A stretch of 64,000 nucleotides of DNA from Nonomuraea jabiensis (GCF_014204795.1 NZ_JACHMB010000001.1:3472001-3536000); one strand, 5' to 3'; counted from the first letter of the stretch, positions 30,263 to 39,041 are shown. Notes: generated from the letters alone by a model not told the origin. Made by a program: numbers and translations.

Positions 30263-30895
30263 CTAGTCAGGCGCGACCAGACCCTCGATGTAGTCAAGGT
30301 ATCCCTCCGCCTGGGCAAGTTGTGGGTCGTCGAGCTGGGTGAGTATCGGCCCGACCACCTTCTTCTGGTCGCGGGCGAAGGTCTTGATCTTAGGGGAGCG
30401 CGGCTCGGCCCGCTCCAGCCTGCTGATGCCCGAGCGCGTCGACTCCTCCATGTCCTTCAGCGTCTTGCCGACCAGCGTGCCGCCCTCGGCCGAGCCGAGC
30501 AGGGTGGCGACCTCCTTGGCCCGGGTCTTGGCCGAGTCGAGCTCGCGTTCGCCGCGTTCGGCGTCGTCGGTGCTGAGACGGACGAGCGTGCTCTCCGCGG
30601 CGCGCTTGAGCGGGTACAGGGAGTCCCCCGGCACCGACTGGTACGTGGCGAAGGAGGAGATCATCATGGCCGCCGCCAGCCCCAGCGTGGCCAGCTGCGA
30701 CAGCAGCGGCCGCCGGCGCGCCGGACGGCGGCGGGCGGGCGTGTCCGGCTGGGACGCGTCCATGAGCGCGCCGGACAGGAGCTCCGCGCGCAGGCGCTCG
30801 CGGAAGGCGGGCTCGGGCATGCCCCCCAGCGGCAGGCTGCGCAGCTCCGCGAGGTGCTCGAGCACGAGCTCCCGCTCCCTGCGCGCCCTACCCAT
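30263..30895 (-). CDS. DUF5667 membrane protein, candidate anti-sigma factor for the BldN-like sigma
   Basis: The 210-residue protein has an N-terminal cytoplasmic domain (about 65 residues), one membrane helix (LLSQLATLGLAAAMMISSFA, about 65-84) and an outer helical DUF5667 domain introduced by PGDSLYPLKRAAE. In Streptomyces the gene directly downstream of bldN encodes RsbN, a membrane-bound anti-sigma factor. This gene has the same position and topology, so an RsbN-like role is likely but inferred. ATG 30895 has GGGAG at good spacing. It follows the sigma gene by 59 bases. Confidence 0.8.
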   Translation of the reverse strand: MGRARRERELVLEHLAELRSLPLGGMPEPAFRERLRAELLSGALMDASQPDTPARRRPARRRPLLSQLATLGLAAAMMISSFATYQSVPGDSLYPLKRAAESTLVRLSTDDAERGERELDSAKTRAKEVATLLGSAEGGTLVGKTLKDMEESTRSGISRLERAEPRSPKIKTFARDQKKVVGPILTQLDDPQLAQAEGYLDYIEGLVAPD

Positions 30896-30954
30896 GACAG
30901 CTCCCTGACTGATCCGGCAGTGACATCTGAACAACGAGGTGCGGATGGGGGAAG

Positions 30955-31593
30955 TTACGCCAGATCGTGCTTAAGTGCCCTGGCCAGCGCCCGGACGGCG
31001 CGGAACTGCAGCGCTTTGATCGCTCCACTCTTCTTCCCCATGATCAGCGCGGTTTCCGCGAGCGAGAGGCCGTGCAGGAAGCGCAGGACCACACACTCCT
31101 GCTGCTCGGGATTGAGATCTCGGACGGCACGCAGCACCCTGTCGTTGATGATGGCGTTGACCACGGCGTTCTCAGGGATGTGCGAGCCGTCGAGGGGTAC
31201 GTCGATGATCTCGCCCGTCGGGATCTCCAGCCGGTAGCGACCGGACTTGAAGTGGTCGGTGACCAGGTTCCTGGCGATGGTCACGAGCCAGGCGCCGAAG
31301 TCGCGCCCCTGCCACGTGAAGTCGCCGATCCTGCGCAGCGCGCGCAGGAAGGTCTCGCTGGTGAGGTCCTCGGCTAATTGGTGTGACCCCACGCGGAAGT
31401 AGATGTAGCGGTAGACGAGGTCCACATACCGGTCGTAGAGCGTGCCAAAGGAATCGGTGCAGCCACTTTTGGCATGCAGCACCAGCGTGCGGATGTCGTC
31501 GGGCACTTCTTCGCGCACGGCGGGCTCGCCCGTCCGGGCAGGCACAGCGACCGCTGGTGCAAGCAGCCCGGCGAACGGTGACGAGTCAGGCAT
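30955..31593 (-). CDS. bldN: BldN-like ECF sigma factor
   Basis: The 212-residue sigma factor closely follows Streptomyces BldN (SigAdsA): GTLYDRYVDLVYRYIYFRVG, LAEDLTSETFLRALRRIGDF, TWQGRDFGAWLVTIARNLVTDHFKS, and region 4 RDLNPEQQECVVLRFLHGLSLAETALIMGKKSGAIKALQFRAVRALAR. An N-terminal extension of about 30 residues recalls the pro-sequence of BldN but is shorter. BldN drives aerial-hypha genes (chaplins, rodlins in Streptomyces). The order bldN, DUF5667, HAD on one side and the glutaredoxin-like gene and rex-hem on the other matches Streptomyces. Its ribosome binding site lies inside a palindrome (31598-31611). Confidence 0.88.
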   Translation of the reverse strand: MPDSSPFAGLLAPAVAVPARTGEPAVREEVPDDIRTLVLHAKSGCTDSFGTLYDRYVDLVYRYIYFRVGSHQLAEDLTSETFLRALRRIGDFTWQGRDFGAWLVTIARNLVTDHFKSGRYRLEIPTGEIIDVPLDGSHIPENAVVNAIINDRVLRAVRDLNPEQQECVVLRFLHGLSLAETALIMGKKSGAIKALQFRAVRALARALKHDLA

Positions 31594-31597
31594 CCGG

Positions 31598-31611
31598 TAT
31601 CCCTAGGGGTA
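31598..31611 (-). promoter_or_regulatory. Palindrome over the bldN ribosome binding site
   Basis: TATCCCTAGGGGTA is a 14-bp palindrome with one mismatched pair. On the bldN strand it contains AGGGA, the presumed ribosome binding site, a few bases before ATG 31593. It could be a repressor site or an RNA hairpin that limits translation. Neither is proven. Confidence 0.4.
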
Positions 31612-31772
31612 AGGGGTGCGGCGTGCTCGAACACTCTAGAAATCAACCGGAAATTCCACAATCCACAGCTTGCTGGCATGACTAGGCGTAATCGGCAGAT
31701 ACCGTGTCTCCCGACCCCGTTCCCTCTTCGGCTACCGGCTTGGAGGCATTGTCCGGCAGCATTGGAGTCACC

Positions 31773-33230
31773 ATGGAGATCCTCGTTGCTGTCATAGCTT
31801 TCGCCGGTGCGCTCCTGGCCGCGATCGCGGTGGGCGCCCTGATTCAACGACTTCGCGACGAGCCTGAGGGGTGGTTGATCGCCTGGACCGTTGCAGTCGT
31901 GTCTCTTTGCCTGTCACTGGCCGTGATCGGCATCGGATACGTCTTCGGGTTCGGCTCGGTCACGTTCCGGATCTACCAGATCACCGGATCGCTGCTGGCG
32001 CCGCTCTGGCTGGCCGTCGGCATGGTCCAGCTGCTGGCGGAGAAGGTGCCGCCGAGGTTCCTCGCCTGGCTGGGCGGCATCGCCCTGACGATCGTGTCGG
32101 TGGCCATCCTCGTCTTCGACCCGCTCAAGAGCGAGGAGCTGGGCAAGTCGCTGCCGGTCGCCGCCAACTTCTGGGCGATCATCCCCGACAAGCTGCTGCT
32201 CGGCGTGCACGTCGTCGACGTCCTGATCATGCTCGGCATGCTCGTCGTGGCGGGGGTCAAGTGGCGCCAGGGCGACGAGTACGACACCGACAACCTGCAC
32301 GCGTCGGCGGTCATCGTCCCCTCGGGGATGGCGCTGGTGGGCGCGATGAGGTTCACGGTGCCGGCGCTGTTCACCACGGCGCTGCTCGCCGTGGCCGCCG
32401 CGGCCGTCTGGTACACCGTGCTGCGGCCCCTGGCGCCGTACGAGGACGACGACGAGGACGACTTCGACTCCGACCGCGACGAGCGCCCTTCGCGCCGCGA
32501 CGATCGCTCTCAGCGCCGCGAGGAGCGCGCGCGGCACCACGACGAGCGCCCCATGTTCCCCGAAGAGGCGCCCGTGCAGCCCCCGCACGGCCCCAGGGGC
32601 ATGCCTGAGCCCGTTCCCGGCGGTCCCGGGCTCCCGCCCTCCCCGGCGCGCAGGTCGTCGGGCCTGGGCGATCTGGTGGCCGAATACCGCGCGGGCGACC
32701 AGGGGGTCGACTACGCCGCGCGCATGGCGCCGCCGCCCGACTCGGGGCCCTCGACCGGCTACATCATGAACGGCGCGCCGCCCGCCCCGCAGGCGCCGCC
32801 CCAGCGCCCCGACTTCGCGATGCCGGGGACCGGCGCGGTCTACCCGGGCGCCGAGCTGTTCTCACCCGCCCCGCAACAGCAACCCGGTTCCGGCAAGCTC
32901 TCACCGACGATCTACGGCCTGCTCACCGTCTTCACGATCATGGACGGGGCCGGGGAGGCGTTCGACCGGCTGGCCGAGGCGACCGTCGAGGCCGTGCGCC
33001 GCGGCGAGCCCGACACGCTCGTGTACGCCTGCCACGCGGTCAAGTCGGCCCCCCTGCAGCGCATCGTCTACGAGCTCTACCGCGACGAGGTCGCCTACCG
33101 CGACCACCAGCGCCAGCCCCATGTCGAGAGGTTCCTCAACGAGCGGCAGGCGATGGTGCTGGCCACCAACGTCATCGAGCTCAACGTCAACGCCGCGAAG
33201 GTGGTGCCGCTCCCGACGGCTATGTTCTGA
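31773..33230 (+). CDS. Multi-pass membrane protein fused to an antibiotic-biosynthesis-monooxygenase-like domain
   Basis: The 485-residue product has three parts. Residues about 1-215 form seven or so membrane helices (for example MEILVAVIAFAGALLAAIAVGAL and ITGSLLAPLWLAVGMVQLLAE). Residues about 216-375 are a charged, then Pro-rich disordered linker beginning with an acidic run YEDDDEDDFDSDRDE. The last 110 residues resemble the ABM dimeric alpha/beta barrel: YGLLTVFTIMDGAGEAFDR, VYACHAVKSAPLQRIVYELYRDEVAYRDHQRQPHVERFL. ABM domains oxidise quinol-like or polyketide substrates or bind heme. ATG 31773 has GGAG at five bases; a GTG 23 codons upstream is possible. It diverges from the bldN-like gene. 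The fusion is unusual and its substrate is unknown. Confidence 0.75.
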   Translation: MEILVAVIAFAGALLAAIAVGALIQRLRDEPEGWLIAWTVAVVSLCLSLAVIGIGYVFGFGSVTFRIYQITGSLLAPLWLAVGMVQLLAEKVPPRFLAWLGGIALTIVSVAILVFDPLKSEELGKSLPVAANFWAIIPDKLLLGVHVVDVLIMLGMLVVAGVKWRQGDEYDTDNLHASAVIVPSGMALVGAMRFTVPALFTTALLAVAAAAVWYTVLRPLAPYEDDDEDDFDSDRDERPSRRDDRSQRREERARHHDERPMFPEEAPVQPPHGPRGMPEPVPGGPGLPPSPARRSSGLGDLVAEYRAGDQGVDYAARMAPPPDSGPSTGYIMNGAPPAPQAPPQRPDFAMPGTGAVYPGAELFSPAPQQQPGSGKLSPTIYGLLTVFTIMDGAGEAFDRLAEATVEAVRRGEPDTLVYACHAVKSAPLQRIVYELYRDEVAYRDHQRQPHVERFLNERQAMVLATNVIELNVNAAKVVPLPTAMF

Positions 33231-33456
33231 GGGCCGCCCGCAGCCGGGTCTCGTCGACCCGCCAGAAGTCGTGCTGCACACCGTCGATCAGCGTGACCGG
33301 GATCATCTCCCAGTACTTCTCCTGAAGCTCCTCGGAGGACTCGATACTGATCTCCTCCCACGGCACCCCCAGCTCGCCCGCCACCTTGGCGATGATCTCT
33401 CGCGCGTCCTCACAAAGGTGACAGCCGGGCTTCCCGAGCAACGTGATGCGATGCAT
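33220..33456 (-). CDS. Glutaredoxin-family thioredoxin-fold protein
   Basis: The 78-residue protein is a minimal thioredoxin fold with redox motif CHLC (KPGCHLCEDAREII), the cis-Pro segment MIPVTLIDG and a short final helix. It likely reduces protein disulfides or mixed disulfides. The gene is convergent with the membrane/ABM fusion (11-base overlap) and divergent from rex. Its start at ATG 33456 is preceded by TAGCGT with six intervening bases, so the transcript is probably leaderless. The same gene stands next to rex in Streptomyces. Confidence 0.88.
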   Translation of the reverse strand: MHRITLLGKPGCHLCEDAREIIAKVAGELGVPWEEISIESSEELQEKYWEMIPVTLIDGVQHDFWRVDETRLRAALRT

Positions 33457-33479
33457 AGGCACACGCTACCGCCGCGACT

Positions 33480-33497
33480 TTGTGCATCGGTTCACAA
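33480..33497. promoter_or_regulatory. Rex operator (ROP) between the glutaredoxin-like gene and rex
   Basis: TTGTGCATCGGTTCACAA fits the Rex consensus TTGTGAA-N4-TTCACAA at all but one arm position, and is framed by further T and A. It overlaps the probable -35 region of rex (TAACCT at 33504-33509 as -10). It lies 12 bases upstream of the divergent -10 element, so Rex may repress both directions, including itself and the hem genes. Confidence 0.88.
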
Positions 33498-33571
33498 AGG
33501 GATTAACCTGAAAGACGGTTCGATTCCGTTCACGCGGTCCCCACACCGCCCGTCCCCTGGAGCTCCGGCAC

Positions 33572-34249
33572 GTGAAGAGCCCGTCCCAGCCCCGTGACCG
33601 CGGCATACCCGAGGCGACGGTCGCCAGGCTTCCGTTGTACCTCCGGGCGCTGCACGGGATGGCCGAGCGGGGCATCGCGACCGTCAGCTCAGAGGACCTG
33701 GCCGTCGCCGCCGGCGTCAACTCGGCCAAGCTCCGCAAGGATCTGTCACACCTCGGCTCGTACGGCACGCGCGGCGTAGGCTATGACGTCGAGTACCTCG
33801 TCTACCAGATCTCCCGCGAGCTCGGCCTGACGCAGGACTGGGCGGTCGCGATCGTCGGAGTCGGTAACCTCGGCCGCGCGCTGGCCAACTACGGCGGCTT
33901 CGTCTCCAGGGGCTTCCGGGTCGCGGCACTCGTGGACGCCGACCCCGAAGTCGTGGGCGACACCATCGCGGGGTTGAATGTTGAGCACATCGACGAACTG
34001 GAAGCCGTCATCAAGCGGCGTGGAGTCTCGATCGTGGTACTGGCGACACCGGCGGCAGCGGCGCAGGAAGTGTGCGATCGTGTGATTTCCGTGGGCGTGA
34101 CCAGCATCCTGAACTTCGCCCCAGTTGTGCTTTCCGTCCCGGACGGCGTCGATGTCCGTAAAGTCGACCTATCTATCGAACTGCAGATTCTCGCGTTCCA
34201 CGAGCAACGCAAGGCTGGGGGGCCACTCATGGCGGTGGACAGTCAATGA
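33572..34249 (+). CDS. rex: Redox-sensing transcriptional repressor Rex
   Basis: Rex represses respiratory genes when NAD is high and leaves DNA when NADH rises. The 225-residue protein has the N-terminal winged helix (IPEATVARLPLYLRALHGM, LAVAAGVNSAKLRKDLSHLGSYGTRGVGYDV) and a Rossmann domain with VAIVGVGNLGRALANYGGF and LVDADPEVVGDTIAGL. A C-terminal swapped helix follows. A Rex operator lies 75 bases upstream, showing autoregulation. A second, perfect operator precedes the quinone reductase/nuo genes at 52420. GTG 33572 is used; the stop overlaps hemA by four bases. Confidence 0.97.
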   Translation: MKSPSQPRDRGIPEATVARLPLYLRALHGMAERGIATVSSEDLAVAAGVNSAKLRKDLSHLGSYGTRGVGYDVEYLVYQISRELGLTQDWAVAIVGVGNLGRALANYGGFVSRGFRVAALVDADPEVVGDTIAGLNVEHIDELEAVIKRRGVSIVVLATPAAAAQEVCDRVISVGVTSILNFAPVVLSVPDGVDVRKVDLSIELQILAFHEQRKAGGPLMAVDSQ

Positions 34250-35502
34250 GTGTTCTGGCTATCGGACTCAGCCACCGGACCGCTCCGGTGGCGCTTTTGG
34301 AGCGCGTCTCGGTCACGGGTGACGCGCTCGCCAAACTCCTCTACGACGTGCAGCAGGATCCCTGCGTCGCGGAGGCCATGGTGGTCTCGACCTGCAACAG
34401 GGTCGAGGTCTACGTCACGGTCGACCGCTTCCACGCCGCCGTCACCGCCGTCACCGGCCTGCTCGGCGTCCACTCGGGCGTCCCGGTCGAGGAGCTGACG
34501 CCGCACCTGTACGTGCACTACGAGGAGCGGGCCGTCGAGCACCTGTTCTCCATGGTGTGCGGGCTCGACTCCATGGTCGTGGGCGAGGGCCAGATCCTCG
34601 GCCAGGTCCGCCAGGCGCTCAAGCTGGCGCAGCGCCACGGCACCGTCGGCGCCACCCTCAACGAGCTGGTCCAGCAGGCGCTGCGGGTCGGCAAGCGGGC
34701 GCACCACGAGACCGGCATCGACAAGGCGGGCGCCTCCCTCGTCTCCGCCGGCCTGGCCCTGGCGGGCGACCTGGCCGGGCGGCGGGCGCTGGTGGTCGGG
34801 GCGGGCTCCATGAGCTCGCTGGCCGCCGTCACGCTGGCGCGCGCCGGGGTCACCGACATCGTGGTGGCCAACCGTACGTACGAGCGCGGCGCGCGGCTGG
34901 CCGAGTCCGTCGGCGGCCGGGCGGTGGGCTTCGCCGCCGTGGCCGACGAGCTGGCCGGGGCCGACATCGTCATCACCTGCACGGGCGCCGGGCGGCACGT
35001 CATCACGCCCGGCATGCTGAGCCGGCCCGCGTTCCTGCTGGACCTGGCGCTGCCGCACGACATCGACCCGGGCGTCCGGGCCGTGCCCGGCATTACGCTG
35101 GTGGATCTGGAGACCATCCAGGAGTCCGGGATCGGCTCCCGCGGCGGCGACGCCGTCGAGTCCGTCCGCGCGCTCGTGGCCGAGGAGCTGCGCGCCTACC
35201 TCGACGCGGAGCGGGCCGCCAGGGTCACCCCGACCGTGGTGGCGCTGCGCAGCAAGGCGGCGAGCGTGGTCGAGTCGGAGCTCGGCCGCCTGCTCATGCG
35301 GGTGCCCGACCTCGACGAGAAGGCGCGCGACGAGGTCGCCATGACCGTGCAGCGGGTCGTCGACAAGCTGCTCCACGAGCCCACCGTGCGTGTCAAGCAA
35401 CTCGCCACCTGCCCAGGCGGCGATCATTATGCGGAAGCGCTGCGTGAGCTGTTCAATCTCGATCCGAAGATGCCCGAGGCCGTGAGGGAGGTGGAGCTGT
35501 GA
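34246..35502 (+). CDS. hemA: Glutamyl-tRNA reductase
   Basis: HemA reduces glutamyl-tRNA(Glu) to glutamate-1-semialdehyde with NADPH, the committed step of C5 heme synthesis. The 418-residue protein has catalytic Cys50 in VVSTCNRVEVYV, the glutamate-recognition GLSHRTAPV, GLDSMVVGEGQILGQVR, the Rossmann segment LVVGAGSMSSLAAVTLARAG and the dimerisation helix near the C-terminus. It starts at ATG 34246, coupled to rex by a four-base overlap, so Rex autoregulation also controls heme supply. The next gene, hemC, begins at the stop codon. Confidence 0.97.
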   Translation: MSVLAIGLSHRTAPVALLERVSVTGDALAKLLYDVQQDPCVAEAMVVSTCNRVEVYVTVDRFHAAVTAVTGLLGVHSGVPVEELTPHLYVHYEERAVEHLFSMVCGLDSMVVGEGQILGQVRQALKLAQRHGTVGATLNELVQQALRVGKRAHHETGIDKAGASLVSAGLALAGDLAGRRALVVGAGSMSSLAAVTLARAGVTDIVVANRTYERGARLAESVGGRAVGFAAVADELAGADIVITCTGAGRHVITPGMLSRPAFLLDLALPHDIDPGVRAVPGITLVDLETIQESGIGSRGGDAVESVRALVAEELRAYLDAERAARVTPTVVALRSKAASVVESELGRLLMRVPDLDEKARDEVAMTVQRVVDKLLHEPTVRVKQLATCPGGDHYAEALRELFNLDPKMPEAVREVEL

Positions 35503-36413
35503 TGTGGGCGGCTCTGCGGCTGGGGACGCGCCGGAGCCTGATGGCCACCACGCAGTCCCAGATGGTGGCCGACGACTACACGCGGCTCACGGGGCGCGCG
35601 GTCGAACTGGTGGGCGTCACGACGTTCGGCGACGTGACCAAGGCCCACCTCGCGCAGCTCGGCGGCACGGGCGTGTTCGTCAGCGCGCTGCGCGACAAGC
35701 TCATGGAGGACGAGGTCGACTTCGCCGTCCATTCGCTGAAGGACCTGCCGACCAAGCAGGACCCGCGCTTCACGCTGGCGGCGATCCCGGCCCGGCACGA
35801 CCACCGCGACGCGCTGGTCGGCCCGCACAAGTTCGCCGACCTGCCGCCCGGCGCCCGGGTCGGCACCGGATCGCCGCGCCGGATCGCCATGCTGAGCGCG
35901 CTGCGGCCCGACCTGGAGTACGTCCCGATCCGCGGCAACGCCGACACGCGTATCGGCAAGGTAACCTCAGGTGAGCTCGACGCGGTCGTGCTGGCCTCGG
36001 CCGGCCTGACCAGGATCGGCCGTGACGCCGAAATCGCACAGATCTTCGAGGTGGAGGAGTTGCTGCCGGCTCCCGGTCAGGGTGCGCTGGCCGTGGAGTG
36101 CAGGTCCGACAGGGCCGACCTCATCGAGTTCCTGAGCGTTCTCGACGACCCGCGCACGCGCTCCGCGGTGGCCGCCGAGCGAGCCGTACTGGCGGCTCTC
36201 GAGGCTGGTTGCGCCGCTCCGGTGGGTGCTTTCGCGGTCGATGACGGGCACACTCTGAACCTGACCGCCGTGGTCGTCGCCATCGACGGCCGCGAGGCGG
36301 TCCGCAAGTCCACCGCCGGATCTCCTTCGGAGGCCGCGAACCTGGGCCGCCGCCTGGCGACCGAGATGATCGCCGAAGGAGCCGACAGATTGATGGGGGA
36401 GCATTCCCATTGA
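35502..36413 (+). CDS. hemC: Hydroxymethylbilane synthase (porphobilinogen deaminase)
   Basis: HemC joins four porphobilinogen molecules into hydroxymethylbilane using a dipyrromethane cofactor. The 303-residue enzyme shows LRLGTRRSLMATTQSQMVAD, FAVHSLKDLPTKQDPRF, GTGSPRRIAMLSALRPDLEYVPIRGNADTRIGK, and the cofactor Cys (about 237) in LEAGCAAPVGAFA. ATG 35502 overlaps the hemA stop (TGATG). A GTG one codon earlier is equally placed. GGAG lies upstream. The stop overlaps hemD by four bases. Confidence 0.96.
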   Translation: MWAALRLGTRRSLMATTQSQMVADDYTRLTGRAVELVGVTTFGDVTKAHLAQLGGTGVFVSALRDKLMEDEVDFAVHSLKDLPTKQDPRFTLAAIPARHDHRDALVGPHKFADLPPGARVGTGSPRRIAMLSALRPDLEYVPIRGNADTRIGKVTSGELDAVVLASAGLTRIGRDAEIAQIFEVEELLPAPGQGALAVECRSDRADLIEFLSVLDDPRTRSAVAAERAVLAALEAGCAAPVGAFAVDDGHTLNLTAVVVAIDGREAVRKSTAGSPSEAANLGRRLATEMIAEGADRLMGEHSH

Positions 36414-37954
36414 GCTCCGATAGTCCAACCTCCGGATTCGTCGCGTTCGTGGGCGCGGGACCCGGCGATCCCAACCTGCTCACGCTCCGAGCCGCCGAGC
36501 TGCTCGGCAAGGCCGACGCCGTGGTGCTCGGCGACGAATCACACCGCCCGCTGCTGCGCCACTGCCGCGAAGGCGTCGAGGTCGTCGAGGACGACCTGAT
36601 CAAGCGGGCCAAGCACGGGCAGCTCGTCGTGCGCCTGTGCGAGGGCGACCCGATGCTGTTCTCCTCGATCACCGAGGAGGTCGCGGCCTGCGCCGCGGCG
36701 GAGGTGGACTTCGAGATCGTTCCCGGCGTGCCGCCCGCGACCGCCGTGCTCACCTATGCGGGCATCCCGGCCGCGAGCGGCGTCCCCGAGTTCCGCGTCG
36801 TGGACGCCGCGCAGGAGCAGGACTGGGCCGTGCACGCCGCCTGCCGCGGCACCCTGGTGATCTACAACGGCATCGGCGACGCCGTGGCCATCGGCAAGGC
36901 GCTCATCGCGGGCGGCAAGCCCGACACCACGCCCGTCGCGGTCAGCAGCGGCGGCACCACCACCGAGCAGTACACCGTCGTGTCCTCGCTCGGCCGGCTC
37001 CAGCCCGACCTCAAGCACGCCGGGTTCACCGAGCCGGCGCTCATGGTGGTCGGCGAGGCCGTGGGTCTGCGTGACAAGCTGTCGTGGTTCGAGACCAAGC
37101 CGCTGTTCGGCTGGCGGGTGCTGGTGCCCCGCACCAAGGAGCAGTCGCGCAGCCTGTCCGAGCAGCTCGTCGCGTACGGCGCGGTGCCCGAGGAGGTGCC
37201 GACCATCTCGGTCGAGCCGCCCCGGACGCCGCAGCAGATGGATCGCGCGATCAAGGGGCTCGTCACGGGCCGCTACGAGTGGGTGGCCTTCACCAGCGCC
37301 AACGCGGTCAAGGCGGTGCGCGAGAAGTTCGAGGAGTACGGCCTCGACGCGCGGGCCTTCGCCGGGCTGAAGGTGGCGGCCGTGGGCGACGCGACCGCGC
37401 GGGCCCTGGTCGAGTTCGGGGTCAAACCCGACCTGCTGCCGTCGGGGGAGCAGTCCTCCGAGGGGCTGGTGGCCGAGTGGCCGCCCTACGACTCGATGCT
37501 CGACCCGATCAACCGGGTGCTGCTGCCGCGGGCCGACATCTCCACCGACACGCTGGTGGCCGGGCTCACCGAGCTGGGCTGGGAGTGCGACGACGTCACC
37601 GCGTACCGCACCGTGCGGGCCGCGCCGCCGCCCGCGCCCATCCGCGAGGCGATCAAGGGCGGCGGCTTCGACGCCGTGCTCTTCACGTCCTCGTCCACCG
37701 TGCGCAACCTGGTGGGCATCGCGGGCAAGCCGCACAACGTCACGGTGATCGCGGTCATCGGGCCGCAGACGGCCAAGACGGCCGAGGAGTTCGGGCTCCG
37801 GGTGGACGTGATGGCCGACAAGCCGTCGGCCTCCGCCCTGGCCGCCGCGGTGGCCGAGTACGGGGCCAAGCAGCGCCAGGCGGCGCTGGCGGCGGGCGAC
37901 ACCCCGCGCCGGCCGTCGCAGAACCGCCGGGGCGCCAGGAGAAGAGCCAGGTGA
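36410..37954 (+). CDS. hemD: Fused uroporphyrinogen-III C-methyltransferase-like / uroporphyrinogen-III synthase
   Basis: The first ~240 residues form an SUMT (CobA)-like domain (FVAFVGAGPGDPNLLTLRAAELL, LVVRLCEGDPMLFSSI, VPGVPPATAVLTYAGIP). The rest is uroporphyrinogen-III synthase (WRVLVPRTKEQSRSLSEQLVAYGA, FTSANAVKAVREKF, AVGDATARALVEFGV, VLFTSSSTVRNLVG), which cyclises hydroxymethylbilane. The usual SUMT motif VVRLKGGDP is changed to VVRLCEGDP, so methyltransferase activity may be weak or lost; similar changes occur in other actinobacterial HemD fusions. The TTG start at 36410 overlaps hemC and has GGGGGAG at 8 bases. The C-terminus ends in a basic tail. Confidence 0.94.
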   Translation: MSSDSPTSGFVAFVGAGPGDPNLLTLRAAELLGKADAVVLGDESHRPLLRHCREGVEVVEDDLIKRAKHGQLVVRLCEGDPMLFSSITEEVAACAAAEVDFEIVPGVPPATAVLTYAGIPAASGVPEFRVVDAAQEQDWAVHAACRGTLVIYNGIGDAVAIGKALIAGGKPDTTPVAVSSGGTTTEQYTVVSSLGRLQPDLKHAGFTEPALMVVGEAVGLRDKLSWFETKPLFGWRVLVPRTKEQSRSLSEQLVAYGAVPEEVPTISVEPPRTPQQMDRAIKGLVTGRYEWVAFTSANAVKAVREKFEEYGLDARAFAGLKVAAVGDATARALVEFGVKPDLLPSGEQSSEGLVAEWPPYDSMLDPINRVLLPRADISTDTLVAGLTELGWECDDVTAYRTVRAAPPPAPIREAIKGGGFDAVLFTSSSTVRNLVGIAGKPHNVTVIAVIGPQTAKTAEEFGLRVDVMADKPSASALAAAVAEYGAKQRQAALAAGDTPRRPSQNRRGARRRAR

Positions 37955-37993
37955 AGTCTTAGTCTTCGCGATCTCGCGATTGAGGAGTGGCGT

Positions 37994-38977
37994 ATGTCCG
38001 CGCAGTATCCTGTGGCCCGGCCGCGGCGGCTGCGTCGCAGCCCCGCCCTGCGCCGGATGGTGGCGGGCACCAGGTTGCACGCCGCCGACCTGATCCTGCC
38101 CGCGTTCGTCAAGGAGGGCATCACCGAGCCGCACCCCGTGGCCTCCATGCCGGGTGTCTTCCAGCACACCCGCGACTCGCTGCGCAAGGCCGCGCACGAG
38201 GCGGCGGAGGCGGGCGTCGGCGGGATCATCCTGTTCGGGATCCCCGCGGTGAAGGACGCGCGGGGCTCGGCCGCCGACGATCCCGACGGGATCCTGCAGG
38301 TGGCGCTGCGTGAGGTGAACGCCGAGGTCGGCGACGCGGTCGTGGTCATGGCCGACACCTGCCTCGACGAGTTCACCGACCACGGGCACTGCGGGATCCT
38401 CACCCCGTCCGGCGACGTGGACAACGACGCCACGCTGGAGCGCTACGCCTCGATCGCGGTGGCCCAGGCCGCCGCGGGGGCGCAGGTGGTGGCGCCGAGC
38501 GGGATGATGGACGGCCAGGTGGGGGCGATCCGCTCGGCCCTGGACGGGGCCGGCTATGGAAACATCCCGATCTTGGCTTATTCGGTGAAGTACGCCTCCG
38601 CCTTCTTCGGGCCGTTCCGCGAGGCCGCCGAGTGCGCCCCGCAGTTCGGCGACCGCAGCACCCACCAGCAGGACCCCGCCGGGTTGGTGGAGGAGGCGCT
38701 GCGCGAGGTCCGGCTCGACCTCGCCGAGGGCGCCGACGCCGTCATGGTCAAGCCGGCGCTGGCCTATCTCGACGTCATCACCCGCGTGCGTGACGAGGTG
38801 GACGTCCCGGTGGCGGCGTACCAGGTGAGCGGCGAGTACGCCATGATCGAGGCGGCCGCGGCCAACGGCTGGGTGGACCGGGACCGCATGATCAACGAAT
38901 CGCTGGTCGCGATCAAGCGTGCCGGGGCCGACCTGATCCTCACGTACTGGGCGACGGAAGTGGCGCGGCGCATCTGA
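37994..38977 (+). CDS. hemB: Porphobilinogen synthase (delta-aminolevulinate dehydratase)
   Basis: HemB condenses two 5-aminolevulinates to porphobilinogen. The 327-residue protein has the Schiff-base lysines Lys199 (AYSVKYAS) and Lys253 ([12 protein letters not shown]). The metal segment [14 protein letters not shown] keeps the first and third Cys of zinc enzymes but has Asp for the middle one, the mixed form also seen in mycobacteria. It starts 39 bases after hemD, slightly separated from the tightly overlapped rex-hemA-hemC-hemD run. A 12-bp hairpin follows its stop codon and may end the operon. Confidence 0.97.
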   Translation: MSAQYPVARPRRLRRSPALRRMVAGTRLHAADLILPAFVKEGITEPHPVASMPGVFQHTRDSLRKAAHEAAEAGVGGIILFGIPAVKDARGSAADDPDGILQVALREVNAEVGDAVVVMADTCLDEFTDHGHCGILTPSGDVDNDATLERYASIAVAQAAAGAQVVAPSGMMDGQVGAIRSALDGAGYGNIPILAYSVKYASAFFGPFREAAECAPQFGDRSTHQQDPAGLVEEALREVRLDLAEGADAVMVKPALAYLDVITRVRDEVDVPVAAYQVSGEYAMIEAAAANGWVDRDRMINESLVAIKRAGADLILTYWATEVARRI

Positions 38978-38998
38978 TCGGTGAGCTTCCGCTCGCGT

Positions 38999-39041
38999 GC
39001 CGCGATGGATGTCCTCGCTTCGTTTACGGATCCATCGCGGC
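38999..39041 (+). terminator. Terminator hairpin after hemB
   Basis: GCCGCGATGGAT (38999-39010) pairs perfectly with ATCCATCGCGGC (39030-39041), a 12-bp stem with a 19-base loop, 21 bases after the hemB stop. A short T/C stretch follows a few bases later, but there is no true T-run. Confidence 0.6.

Noticed and set aside
36539..38665. Long minus-strand open frame opposite hemD and hemB
   Set aside because: Low-complexity translation in the shadow of well-conserved heme genes.
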